A DNA stretch of 55,028 nucleotides from an uncultured Bacteroidales bacterium (GTDB lineage: Bacteria; Bacteroidota; Bacteroidia; Bacteroidales; Bacteroidaceae): the NCBI GenBank assembly GCA_902787555.1, contig CADAGO010000022.1, forward strand, positions 1 through 55,028, read 5' to 3'. A program made the position numbers and the translations under genes. This document shows, in pieces, positions 16,295 to 24,665 of this stretch. The notes under the pieces are model-generated. The model worked only from the letters and a program-made list of their open reading frames with translations, made no database searches and had not been told where the DNA came from. Every line of letters starts with the position of its first letter. Position 1 is the stretch's first letter.

Positions 16295-18970
16295 TTAACG
16301 ACTCATTTTCTCCATCTCGAGTGATGCCCAGATAAAAGGACCGATACCTTTGGGGTCGTTATCACGAATGGGCTCTGAAAGATAGTATTGATAGCTACCG
16401 TCGCGTCTGCGGTCTTCTTTTAGTGTTCCTCGTGGGTTATACTGCTGCATCGCCGATCGGACCTCTGGCGTCGCCGCAGGGCCTAATCCTGCAACGGAAC
16501 AGCATTGGGTGAGCGAAATAGTCTGGTCGGCATCGAATCGGATGAAATGGCGGATGATTCCTTCGTATGCCTTGATACCTGCATCACGATAGCGAGTGTC
16601 GAGATATCCCTTGCGATAGGCATTCAGCAGAACGTATGCAAACATCGACGAGGCGGTTGATTCAAGGTAGTTGCCATCACGACCTGGAGAATCCATCACC
16701 TGATACCACACTCCCGACTTCGGGTCTTGCCACCTGATGACCGCATCGAGATCCTTTTGCAGCAAGGCAATCACTTCGCTACGACGAGGATAGTCATAAG
16801 GCAGCACATCGAGTATCTCAATCAACGCCATCGAGAACCATCCCTGCGCACGAGCCCAGCAGTGCTGAGAAAGTCCCGACTGAGGATCTGCCCAGAAAGT
16901 GGTACGCGTTTCATCGTAAGCATGACGGTTGAGACCTGTCTGAGGGTCGAGCGTGCGCTCATAGGTGGTGAGAAGCTGGCTAACTGCATCATCGAAGATA
17001 GCAGTGGGAGAAGTCGGAGTATTCGGAGTTTTCGGAGTATTCGGAATAATCGGAGTTTTCTGAGTATTCTGAGTATTCGGAATAGCTGCTGCTGTCAGGC
17101 ATCGGAATGGTAGTCCCATGAAAATACCATCGAGCCACACTTGGTAGGCATAGATGGCTTTGTGCCAGAACACATGATCGACCTTCGTGCGAGGCTGGTC
17201 CTGCAACTGTTGCATGAGGGTTTGGATGGCACGCAGGTTCTTTTCCTCAGGATTGATTTGGTACATGCGTGTGAGGAAATGACCCGTACGGACGTTATCG
17301 AGGTTATAGTCAAGCAGGTTGTACCCACGGATACCACCTTCGGCTGTAATCATCGTATCGGTATATTCCTGACAGTAGTTCAAGATGTCGTCTCCCCCAT
17401 GTGCCAGGTAAGTGTCGAGCATACTTTCGAGTTCGATACCCATCACATAACTCCACTTCGGCTTCGATGAGAAATCGAGCAGGTAAGAGCGGGGTGTCCG
17501 CTTCATTTCGGAGCGCGTCATCCACTCGCTAAAGTACTGATAAGGCGCATCGAGCAAAACGAGTGAATTGTTGATAAAAATTCGATGAAATCGCACGTTT
17601 TTGGACTTTCCAGTGATAGAATTGCCTGATTGGACTCCGTTGAAATCGCAGTTTCGAACCTCGATGTTTTCCACAAATGTTCCTTCGTCTAAACCGATAA
17701 TCAATACACCATATTTCGAGCGTTCACTGGTGACATTCTCCATATAGACATTACGAACGGTGGGATAATGACCACGTTCGCATACCTCGTTGTGCTCATA
17801 GTCGAGATTGATTTTGAGCACCGCTTCCTTACATGCGCCCACCTTGATGTCTTTCATGCTGATGTTCTCGATGATACCTCCCCGGCAAGAGTTGGTCTTA
17901 ATGCGGAGCACACGTTCCAACTGAGGTGAATCCATCACGCAGTCGTGCGCAAAGATATTGCGTGCCCCTCCGCTGATTTCGCTACCTATGACCACTCCCC
18001 CATGTCCGTTACGCATCTCACAATGGCGCACGATGATGTTTTGGGAAGGCAGATTACGAGTACGACCGTCGCGGTTCCGACCGCTCTTGATGGCGATACA
18101 GTCATCACCTGTATTGAAGAAACAATCCTCAATCAGCACTCGGTTACAGCACTCGGGGTCGCATCCGTCTCCGTTCGGACCGTTGTTGATCATCTTCACC
18201 CTACGAATGGTGATATCAGTCGATTGCAAGGGATGAATGACCCAGAAGGGAGAACGAAGCAACGTGACATCCTCGATGAGGATTCCCTCGCATTTATTGA
18301 AATTGATGAGTTGCGGACGCAGTCCGTCCTGAGGTCCGAAAACCCGTTCAGGACTTCGCCGTCCCTGCTCGTCATACATAGGGATTCCATCCTCTCCATT
18401 CTTCAATAATCGGGCACGCGAGCCGTGATTTTGACCGATTCCATCGGGTTTTGCACCATATTTAGCACTTCCGCACCAAGGCCACCAAGTTTCCGTCGTT
18501 CCACCTCCATCGATGGTTCCTTTACCCGTGATAGCAATATCTTTTGCCTTGAAAGCATAGACGCAAGGCGAGAGGTTGAAACACTCCAGTCCTTCCCATG
18601 ATGTTTCCACAATAGGATAGAGATCGGGCTCGAAAACAAACTCAAGCGTTGCCCCTTCCTGTACTTCGAGGTTCACACCGCTCTTCAGTTGGATAGCACC
18701 CGTCAGGAACTTCTGTCCGGCAGGCACCACGACACGTCCTCCACCCTTCTTCGCACACTTATCAATCGCTTTCTGGATGGCTTTTTGGTTTTTTTTCGCC
18801 ATTCCATCGGGTCGTGCACCGTAGCGCGTGATATCGTATGCCTTATCGGCAAACTGCGGGAGACGTATGCTCTGCTCAATCTGCCGGTAAAGCGCATCAT
18901 CCCAGCCCTGCGACTGCATCGTCGCAGCAGCCAGGAGCATGCATGCTATGAGGAGGGTTCTTTTAATCAT
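16295..18970 (-). CDS. GH28 polygalacturonase - GH105 unsaturated glycuronyl hydrolase fusion
   Basis: An 891-aa secreted enzyme with a signal peptide at about 1-21. Residues 45-480 form a GH28 right-handed beta-helix with the family motifs NGDGCDPE (266-273), GDDCIAIKSG (288-297), GHGGVVIGSE (322-331) and RIKT (356-359), which supply the catalytic aspartates, His and binding residues. From about 500 comes a GH105 alpha/alpha barrel: VWLDGIFMGLPF near 611-622, then HCWARAQGWF and YLESTASSMF. GH28 cuts galacturonan, and GH105 removes unsaturated galacturonyl ends left by lyases, so the fusion fits pectin or rhamnogalacturonan breakdown in the periplasm or at the surface. A Pro/Thr/Asn-rich stretch (630-656) interrupts the GH105 part and is encoded by a 9-10-bp repeat at 17011-17083. 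It lies 51 bp behind the gene at 19022-21109, probably in one transcript. Confidence 0.9.
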   Translation of the reverse strand: MIKRTLLIACMLLAAATMQSQGWDDALYRQIEQSIRLPQFADKAYDITRYGARPDGMAKKNQKAIQKAIDKCAKKGGGRVVVPAGQKFLTGAIQLKSGVNLEVQEGATLEFVFEPDLYPIVETSWEGLECFNLSPCVYAFKAKDIAITGKGTIDGGGTTETWWPWCGSAKYGAKPDGIGQNHGSRARLLKNGEDGIPMYDEQGRRSPERVFGPQDGLRPQLINFNKCEGILIEDVTLLRSPFWVIHPLQSTDITIRRVKMINNGPNGDGCDPECCNRVLIEDCFFNTGDDCIAIKSGRNRDGRTRNLPSQNIIVRHCEMRNGHGGVVIGSEISGGARNIFAHDCVMDSPQLERVLRIKTNSCRGGIIENISMKDIKVGACKEAVLKINLDYEHNEVCERGHYPTVRNVYMENVTSERSKYGVLIIGLDEGTFVENIEVRNCDFNGVQSGNSITGKSKNVRFHRIFINNSLVLLDAPYQYFSEWMTRSEMKRTPRSYLLDFSSKPKWSYVMGIELESMLDTYLAHGGDDILNYCQEYTDTMITAEGGIRGYNLLDYNLDNVRTGHFLTRMYQINPEEKNLRAIQTLMQQLQDQPRTKVDHVFWHKAIYAYQVWLDGIFMGLPFRCLTAAAIPNTQNTQKTPIIPNTPKTPNTPTSPTAIFDDAVSQLLTTYERTLDPQTGLNRHAYDETRTTFWADPQSGLSQHCWARAQGWFSMALIEILDVLPYDYPRRSEVIALLQKDLDAVIRWQDPKSGVWYQVMDSPGRDGNYLESTASSMFAYVLLNAYRKGYLDTRYRDAGIKAYEGIIRHFIRFDADQTISLTQCCSVAGLGPAATPEVRSAMQQYNPRGTLKEDRRRDGSYQYYLSEPIRDNDPKGIGPFIWASLEMEKMSR
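17011..17083. repeat. In-frame CGGAGTATT minisatellite inside the GH105 domain
   Basis: About eight imperfect copies of a 9-10-bp unit (CGGAGTATT or CGGAGTTTT) encode the low-complexity NTPKTP-like stretch. The units mostly preserve the frame. This segment is not part of a normal GH105 fold and should form a flexible loop. Confidence 0.8.
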
Positions 18971-19021
18971 TTTTCGGAATTACAGGATTAGGGGCTATGG
19001 ACCACATGGCTGCCCGTCATG

Positions 19022-21109
19022 CTATCGCACGAGAACCTTCTTGCCGTCGATGATGTAGAGTCCCTTGGACAGGCCCTCTCCGTCTCCTCCTCTATGGGGA
19101 GTGAGTTTCCGCCCGCTGAGGTCATATACAGTCCCCTTCCCTTGAGAGGCTTGGGGGGTATTGATTCCTGCAGGTACACCTCCGATATAGATATGGAAGA
19201 TGATTTTGGCTGTTGCTACGTTGCCATCGTTGTCCTTATAGCGGAATCCCTGACCCAACTGATATACCTCGCCGTTCTTGCAGTGATTGGGATACTGACC
19301 GATGGTGAAGGTGAGAGTCCCTGCATCGAGTTCAGAGTAGACGTATGACTCATTACCCCAATCACAGACGTTACCTGTCTTGGAGAACCAATGTCCGTAT
19401 CCGTTAGCAGTAGAACCACGTGCAACTACCGCATTGGTCTTGGGATTGAGGGGCACGAGATGGATGGTATTCTTAGCCTGACTTGCTGAATAAGTGGTCA
19501 TCAGCTTACCGATACTGGTGGGTTGTATTCTCAACGCCTTTCCGATCGCTGCATACTGCTCCGTAGTAAGGTTGTAGGTAGTTCCAGGATAGACAGACGT
19601 AGATGCCGGGAAGCCCACATAGACATCTAAAGTCACATCAGACGGCTTGATAGAGGTATCGCTAAGGTCAACATAAGGGATATGACCGACGATATCGGTA
19701 TGCTCGAACTCAAGCTGATAGGGCCATTGATCGTCATTTGCGATGTTCTCGTCCCACTTGTGGACGATATACACAGTCGGAGCAGGACTGACCACAAACC
19801 ACAGGCGGTCCGTGTTCTCAGGCACTACGAAAGAGGTCGTGTCGCTCACGGCTGAAGTGGAACGTCCACGTGCATAGATGGTATCGACCGACTGATACAC
19901 ACGTGTGCCGTCCTTGAGGAGGGCCACATAGCCGTGACGGAATCCACGACGGGTCCTCTCGGAGAAGTTGTTGTATTTCGTAACATTTGCCTTCGTGAAA
20001 GTTTCGCCATTATGGTATTGTGCAGGATCGTTCGGTGCTAAGTTCGTACCTCCAGGCAGGGCTGTGAAGACGGTCTTGATAGCGGTACCTGCTTCAGGTA
20101 CCTGAAGCGGAATGACATTGAATCCTGTGCTCTGCGGGCAGCTCGAATAAGCCACCTGGAGCTTTCCGTCGCCTGTATCTACATAATTATAGGTATATTG
20201 CCCTATCGAACCCTTTCCGTAACTGCGGATGGCATCCATGTCATAGGTCACCATCTTGCTGGCATAATCGTAGATTTCCTTGAAGAAATCCTTGACCGAC
20301 ACACCAAATACACGCATATAGACCTGACAGGGGTCCTCTCCCGATACCGTTCCTCCGCGCCACACACGTCCGACAGCATCGATACCATACTTCTCCGCCC
20401 AGTAATAGTGGAGCCAATAGCTCTGATAACGTTGCCATTCGTGGGTGAAGGCGTAGTTGTGGTTGTGCTTCCACAGACCGATGCTCTGCGAAATCATCTG
20501 GTCGGGATATGCCTGCACGGACTGCCATTGTGCCGTCTGCTCCCAGAAGGTGGACCCGTTGCCTACCGCCTGACGGAAACCTGTGTAGCCACCCAGGTCG
20601 CAATGAACCTGATACTGGAACGAGTGACCGATTTCGTGTGCAATGGTCTGCCCGACAGGATGACAAGTGCTTGGAGTAACCCACAATGCACCTATCTGGT
20701 CGTCGTAACCCGAACCTGTAGCTGTCCAGCCTGTATCGTGCAGCAGACAGATAATCATCTTATACTGATTGAGTTTCGACTTGATGCTGAGGTCAGCAAA
20801 CTTCAGCTTATCGATATACAGGGAGAAGAACGACTCAGCCTTGTAGAGCAGGTCGGTCACATTGACATAGAGCGGGTCGGAGCTCGACAGCTTGTCAGGA
20901 GGAGTCTTGCCATAGCCTGTACCATAATAAACATCGAAGTGATCGCTGCTCTTTGAGTGCTTATACACGGTCATACCGTCGGAATTCTGGCGGTAAAACG
21001 TTCCGTTTTCGTCTGTGGACTTTACCCAACCTCTTGGTATATAAGACGTCTGCGCCATCATCGTGGTGCAGAGTACCAAGGTAAGCAGCATTGTGGAGAT
21101 TCTTTTCAT
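19022..21109 (-). CDS. Secreted putative zinc metallopeptidase with C-terminal sorting domain
   Basis: A 695-aa protein starting at the ATG at 21109 (MKRISTMLLT), chosen because a signal peptide follows directly and the promoter at 21149-21180 would lie inside any longer version. The signal ends near residue 20 (TTMMAQ). HEIGH at 158-162, in TIAHEIGHSFQYQ, is the HExxH zinc motif, with a possible third ligand in FWEQTAQW near 185. The N-terminal half resembles the DUF6055 metallopeptidase-like family, and the C-terminal half resembles DUF4859, a domain common in Bacteroidales glycan loci. The end (YDLSGRKL ... GLYIIDGKKVLVR) is a T9SS-type sorting signal. It sits directly upstream of the pectinolytic fusion, so it may act on a glycoprotein or plant substrate. 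Activity is unproven. Confidence 0.75.
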   Translation of the reverse strand: MKRISTMLLTLVLCTTMMAQTSYIPRGWVKSTDENGTFYRQNSDGMTVYKHSKSSDHFDVYYGTGYGKTPPDKLSSSDPLYVNVTDLLYKAESFFSLYIDKLKFADLSIKSKLNQYKMIICLLHDTGWTATGSGYDDQIGALWVTPSTCHPVGQTIAHEIGHSFQYQVHCDLGGYTGFRQAVGNGSTFWEQTAQWQSVQAYPDQMISQSIGLWKHNHNYAFTHEWQRYQSYWLHYYWAEKYGIDAVGRVWRGGTVSGEDPCQVYMRVFGVSVKDFFKEIYDYASKMVTYDMDAIRSYGKGSIGQYTYNYVDTGDGKLQVAYSSCPQSTGFNVIPLQVPEAGTAIKTVFTALPGGTNLAPNDPAQYHNGETFTKANVTKYNNFSERTRRGFRHGYVALLKDGTRVYQSVDTIYARGRSTSAVSDTTSFVVPENTDRLWFVVSPAPTVYIVHKWDENIANDDQWPYQLEFEHTDIVGHIPYVDLSDTSIKPSDVTLDVYVGFPASTSVYPGTTYNLTTEQYAAIGKALRIQPTSIGKLMTTYSASQAKNTIHLVPLNPKTNAVVARGSTANGYGHWFSKTGNVCDWGNESYVYSELDAGTLTFTIGQYPNHCKNGEVYQLGQGFRYKDNDGNVATAKIIFHIYIGGVPAGINTPQASQGKGTVYDLSGRKLTPHRGGDGEGLSKGLYIIDGKKVLVR

Positions 21110-21148
21110 TTTGCTCGTTTTTTGTAAATTAGTTGATGTAATCGACTG

Positions 21149-21180
21149 CAAATTTACATCTTTTCTTGCAAACGACCAAG
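21149..21180 (-). promoter_or_regulatory. Promoter for the metallopeptidase - GH28-GH105 transcript
   Basis: On the minus strand, CTTG (21177-21180, one mismatch to TTTG) is followed after 20 bp by TAAATTTG (21149-21156), about 40 bp before the ATG at 21109. Confidence 0.6.
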
Positions 21181-21254
21181 AAAAACGAGGGATTTCACCT
21201 GTAAACAGCCCGAAAAAAAGACACATGCGCATCTGAATGATGCATAGCCATCAG

Positions 21255-21752
21255 CTAAAGCTGACGGAGTTCGGTATTTTTCATAGGAATGATATCAGCG
21301 ATTTGTACCCCACGATGGACAGCCTGAATACATCGGCAGAAGAGACCATGGCTGATAGCGAGAATGGTATGATCGGGATAATGGGTATGTACAAAGGACA
21401 GGAAATCACGTGCACGTTGATGCATCGCCGCAACAGTTTCTGCATCATCAGGAATACGAATCTTTGTAACCCCATCAACAATCATGCCCGTAGCGCTCCC
21501 CCAATCGCGCTCACGCAATAATGGGGTGAAGATGATAGGTAGCTGAAGCACATCGTTGATGATCGAAGCGGTATCCTTGCAGCGTTGAATATCGCTGCAA
21601 AGGATGAGGTCGAAGGGAATAGATTGCAGCGACGATACAGATGCAGCAATCTGCTCCTTTCCTGCTTGAGTTAAGGTGCCGGGCATACAACCTTGAAGGA
21701 TATGAAGGCGATTTTCTTCGGTTTCACCGTGTCGATAGAGGTAGAGGGGCAT
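21255..21752 (-). CDS. Histidine phosphatase family protein
   Basis: A 165-aa single-domain phosphatase of the phosphoglycerate mutase/acid phosphatase superfamily. The catalytic RHG is in MPLYLYRHGETEENR at the N-terminus, and the second histidine is in AISHGLF. The acid/base Glu is in LRERDWG. The ATG at 21752 is preferred to a TTG six codons upstream. It is the last gene of an overlapping run (purD, membrane protein, DedA-like protein). The substrate is not evident. CobC-like alpha-ribazole phosphatases have the same size, but no cobalamin genes are nearby. Confidence 0.85.
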   Translation of the reverse strand: MPLYLYRHGETEENRLHILQGCMPGTLTQAGKEQIAASVSSLQSIPFDLILCSDIQRCKDTASIINDVLQLPIIFTPLLRERDWGSATGMIVDGVTKIRIPDDAETVAAMHQRARDFLSFVHTHYPDHTILAISHGLFCRCIQAVHRGVQIADIIPMKNTELRQL

Positions 21753-21788
21753 GATAATGAGGGATTTCAAGGGCCGCCTGAATAACGA

Positions 21789-22244
21789 TCATTTGAGTGC
21801 CAGGACGGAATAAGCGACCATAACATATCGGACTGTTTTACCGAGGAACGTGCTGAGAAGTGTAGTCCACACATTGGCCTTGAGCATACCAAGGGCAAGG
21901 CTGATGGCTGTTCCGAGGATGGGGGCGAAGGTGAAGAATCCCATCCATGCCCCATACCGCTTGACGTAATCCTGAGCTGAGGCCATTCGTTCGGGCTTGA
22001 TGCGAAAGATACGTGAGACCGTCTGCGGTTTGCAAAGGGAGCCGATGAAATAGTTTACCATTGATCCTAAGACATTGCCTATGGTGGCACTTACAATAGT
22101 GAGTACTGGGTCCATAGAACTCGCTGCTAACAGTGCTGCCATGACTGCCTCACTACTGAAAGGGAAGAATGTGCCTGCGAAAAAAGACGAGATGGCCATT
22201 CCCCAATAGCCGTAATTAATGAAAAATTCGTTCAGAGAATCCAT
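21789..22244 (-). CDS. YqaA/DedA-type SNARE-associated membrane protein
   Basis: A 151-aa membrane protein with about four hydrophobic segments. The sequence AGTFFPFSSEAVMAALL followed by GNVLGSMVNYFIG fits the YqaA branch of the DedA/VTT family, whose relatives are linked to membrane lipid flipping and envelope integrity. The ATG at 22244 is chosen over a GTG 15 codons upstream, because [15 protein letters not shown] is the usual family start. It overlaps the preceding gene by 13 bp, suggesting translational coupling. Confidence 0.8.
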   Translation of the reverse strand: MDSLNEFFINYGYWGMAISSFFAGTFFPFSSEAVMAALLAASSMDPVLTIVSATIGNVLGSMVNYFIGSLCKPQTVSRIFRIKPERMASAQDYVKRYGAWMGFFTFAPILGTAISLALGMLKANVWTTLLSTFLGKTVRYVMVAYSVLALK

Positions 22245-23215
22245 GCGTTGAGAATAAATGAACCGAGAATCAATACTGTAAACACCCACACGAGGATGTT
22301 ACTCAATGGAGTGTAGTCGTTTGAGACAAAGTGTCCTCCCATGATGGAGGTGATTACAATAGCAAGAGGGAGGATAGTTAGACAACTGAGCGGCTGGAGC
22401 AGGAGCAGAAGGAAATAAGCCACTCCATGCAGAATGACAACGTAGTAAAGCACACGGACACGGGTCTTGTCAAGATAATTGCGCATCAGGAAGTCAATCG
22501 TACCTATCAAAAAGATGGCAAACGTCAGCCATATCATGATGGTTTGTGAAAGAGATAGCTGAGCATAGCCACCCCACTCAAAATCAACCATTTGATGCAT
22601 TATTCGCGAAAAAACCGCCATTTCATCGAGAACATAAGCGATACTGCCGACTACCCAAAACGGAGCGATTATGCCCAAAACGGCTCCGCTGACACTGCGA
22701 GGATTCAATGCTCGCAGCATATATATGGAGAGCATGTATATGGGTACCATCCATATCAACTTGGGATAGAAGACCGCACCGATGCTCAGACACAGGAAGG
22801 CAACGAATGTGTTGCCTGCCGATGATTCCTGATGATACGTACTGAACAAAAAGAACAAGGACAGCAGGATGAAGTACATCACGACAAGACCTGGCTGAAA
22901 CGCATGCAAAAAGACGCATGCCGTCATGAGAGCAGCAAAGACGAAACTGATGGTGCGCGAGTTGATACGCAACATCACATGCGACAAATTCAGTTCATGA
23001 AGGGTGTAAACCGATACCACCATGGTGATGATGGCTAACAGCTGATTAACCCATCCGTTATGCCTCACAGCGCCTGGCAGCAAGTGCCATAGCCCCATAT
23101 TACAGTCGTGTGTCAGGGGACTGGCACTTCCTACAACAACCCACGCAATGACCACAATGACAGCAACAGTATGCAGTGAGGTGGGACTGATAGCTAACCT
23201 ACGCTGAAAATTCAT
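22232..23215 (-). CDS. Polytopic membrane protein of unknown function
   Basis: A 327-aa protein with about nine hydrophobic segments spread over its whole length and no recognisable catalytic motif. It resembles the uncharacterised Bacteroidetes membrane proteins that follow purD, though I cannot name the family with certainty. Its ATG overlaps the purD stop codon by four bases (ATGA), and its end overlaps the YqaA-like gene, so it is expressed with both. Confidence 0.7.
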   Translation of the reverse strand: MNFQRRLAISPTSLHTVAVIVVIAWVVVGSASPLTHDCNMGLWHLLPGAVRHNGWVNQLLAIITMVVSVYTLHELNLSHVMLRINSRTISFVFAALMTACVFLHAFQPGLVVMYFILLSLFFLFSTYHQESSAGNTFVAFLCLSIGAVFYPKLIWMVPIYMLSIYMLRALNPRSVSGAVLGIIAPFWVVGSIAYVLDEMAVFSRIMHQMVDFEWGGYAQLSLSQTIMIWLTFAIFLIGTIDFLMRNYLDKTRVRVLYYVVILHGVAYFLLLLLQPLSCLTILPLAIVITSIMGGHFVSNDYTPLSNILVWVFTVLILGSFILNAWIL

Positions 23216-24486
23216 TCGCCCAAATCTTTTCCGATATCCGAACGGAAGTATTTCTTCTCAAATTGTATCTTCTGCGCCTCCTGAAACGATTTAGCCAATG
23301 CTTCAGACTTGTTCTTACCATACGAACTGACAGCAATGACACGGCCTCCTGCCGTAACGAGAGTGCCATCTTTCACTGCGGTACCTGCATGGAACACGAT
23401 ACTACCCTCAACCTGATCGATACCAGTGATGGGGAATCCCTTCTGATATGCCTCTGGATAGCCTCCTGAAACCAACATGACACATACAGCAGCACGTTCA
23501 TCAAAGACCAGTTCCTTCATGTCGAGGTTGCCCTGAGCCACACCTTCGAAAAGGTCGACCAAATCGCTCTTAATGCGCAACATCACACTCTCGGTCTCAG
23601 GGTCACCCATACGTACATTATATTCAATGACCATCGGGTCACCACCTACGTTAATCAGTCCAAAGAAGATGAATCCCTTATAATCGATGCCTTCTGCAGC
23701 AAATCCTTCGACGGTAGGACGTATGATACGATCCTCTACCTTCTGCATCCATTCCTTGTCGGCAAACGGAACAGGGCTGACTGAACCCATACCACCTGTA
23801 TTCAGGCCCTTATCGCCTTCTCCAATGCGCTTATAGTCCTTTGCTTCGGGCAGAATCTTATAATGAGTACCATCAGTCAGCACAAAGACAGAACACTCGA
23901 TACCACTGAGGAACTCCTCTATCACGACCGTAGCACTAGCATTACCAAACATACCACCCAACATTTCCTTGAATTCACGCTTTGCCTCCTCAAGGGTCGG
24001 CACAATCAGTACGCCCTTGCCAGCACATAGACCATCAGCCTTCAATACGTATGGCGGCTGGAGGGTTTCCAGAAAAGCCAAACCTTCCTGTACGTGCTCC
24101 CCGTTGAAAGCCTGATAGCGTGCTGTAGGGATGTTGTGGCGCTGCATGAATCCCTTTGCAAACTCTTTAGAACCTTCCAATACCGCTCCCTGCTTTGACG
24201 GACCGATGACAGGAATTGCACTGAGTTGGGCGTCATTCTTGAAATAGTCGTAAATACCTTTTACCAATGGGTCTTCAGGTCCGACAACAACCATATCAAC
24301 ATGGTGTTCCAAAACAAATGCCTTGATTCCATCGAAATCATCTGCTTTGATAGCCACATTCTTACCAACACTCCCTGTGCCACCATTGCCTGGGGCAATA
24401 AAGAGGTTATCAACTTTCTTGCTTTGAGCAATCTTCCAAGCCAGGGCGTGCTCACGTCCTCCGCTTCCTAATAACAAAATATTCAT
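23212..24486 (-). CDS. purD: Phosphoribosylamine-glycine ligase (GARS)
   Basis: A 424-aa enzyme, the usual GARS length. It makes glycinamide ribonucleotide from phosphoribosylamine, glycine and ATP in the second step of purine synthesis (cytoplasm). The N-terminal [18 protein letters not shown] is diagnostic. The ATP-grasp core follows, with [37 protein letters not shown] and [12 protein letters not shown]. It leads an overlapping operon. Upstream is a 179-bp gap filled mostly by a 7-bp tandem repeat in which I see no promoter, so it may be read from the peptidase gene upstream. Confidence 0.97.
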   Translation of the reverse strand: MNILLLGSGGREHALAWKIAQSKKVDNLFIAPGNGGTGSVGKNVAIKADDFDGIKAFVLEHHVDMVVVGPEDPLVKGIYDYFKNDAQLSAIPVIGPSKQGAVLEGSKEFAKGFMQRHNIPTARYQAFNGEHVQEGLAFLETLQPPYVLKADGLCAGKGVLIVPTLEEAKREFKEMLGGMFGNASATVVIEEFLSGIECSVFVLTDGTHYKILPEAKDYKRIGEGDKGLNTGGMGSVSPVPFADKEWMQKVEDRIIRPTVEGFAAEGIDYKGFIFFGLINVGGDPMVIEYNVRMGDPETESVMLRIKSDLVDLFEGVAQGNLDMKELVFDERAAVCVMLVSGGYPEAYQKGFPITGIDQVEGSIVFHAGTAVKDGTLVTAGGRVIAVSSYGKNKSEALAKSFQEAQKIQFEKKYFRSDIGKDLGE

Positions 24487-24493
24487 CTACTTA

Positions 24494-24633
24494 TTTACTA
24501 TTTACCATTTACTATTTACTATTTACCATTTACTATTTACTATTTACTATTTACTATTTACCATTTACTATTTACCATTTACTATTTACTATTTACTATT
24601 TACTATTTACCATTTACTATTTACCATTTACCA
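24494..24633. repeat. Twenty tandem copies of the heptamer TTTAC(T/C)A
   Basis: An uninterrupted array of twenty 7-bp units (TTTACTA or TTTACCA mixed) over 140 bp, with partial units on both sides. It occupies nearly all of the gap between the peptidase stop (24666) and the purD start (24486). Arrays like this change length by slippage. Confidence 0.95.
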
Positions 24634-24665
24634 TTTAATATTTTCATTAACCTTTAACCGCTAAC

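Noticed and set aside
21110-21232. N-terminal extension of the metallopeptidase gene beginning at 21232
   Set aside because: The extra 41 residues precede a clear signal peptide and overlap the promoter at 21149-21180.
24494-24633. Repeat array as a possible CRISPR
   Set aside because: Units are 7 bp with no spacers, and no cas genes are present.
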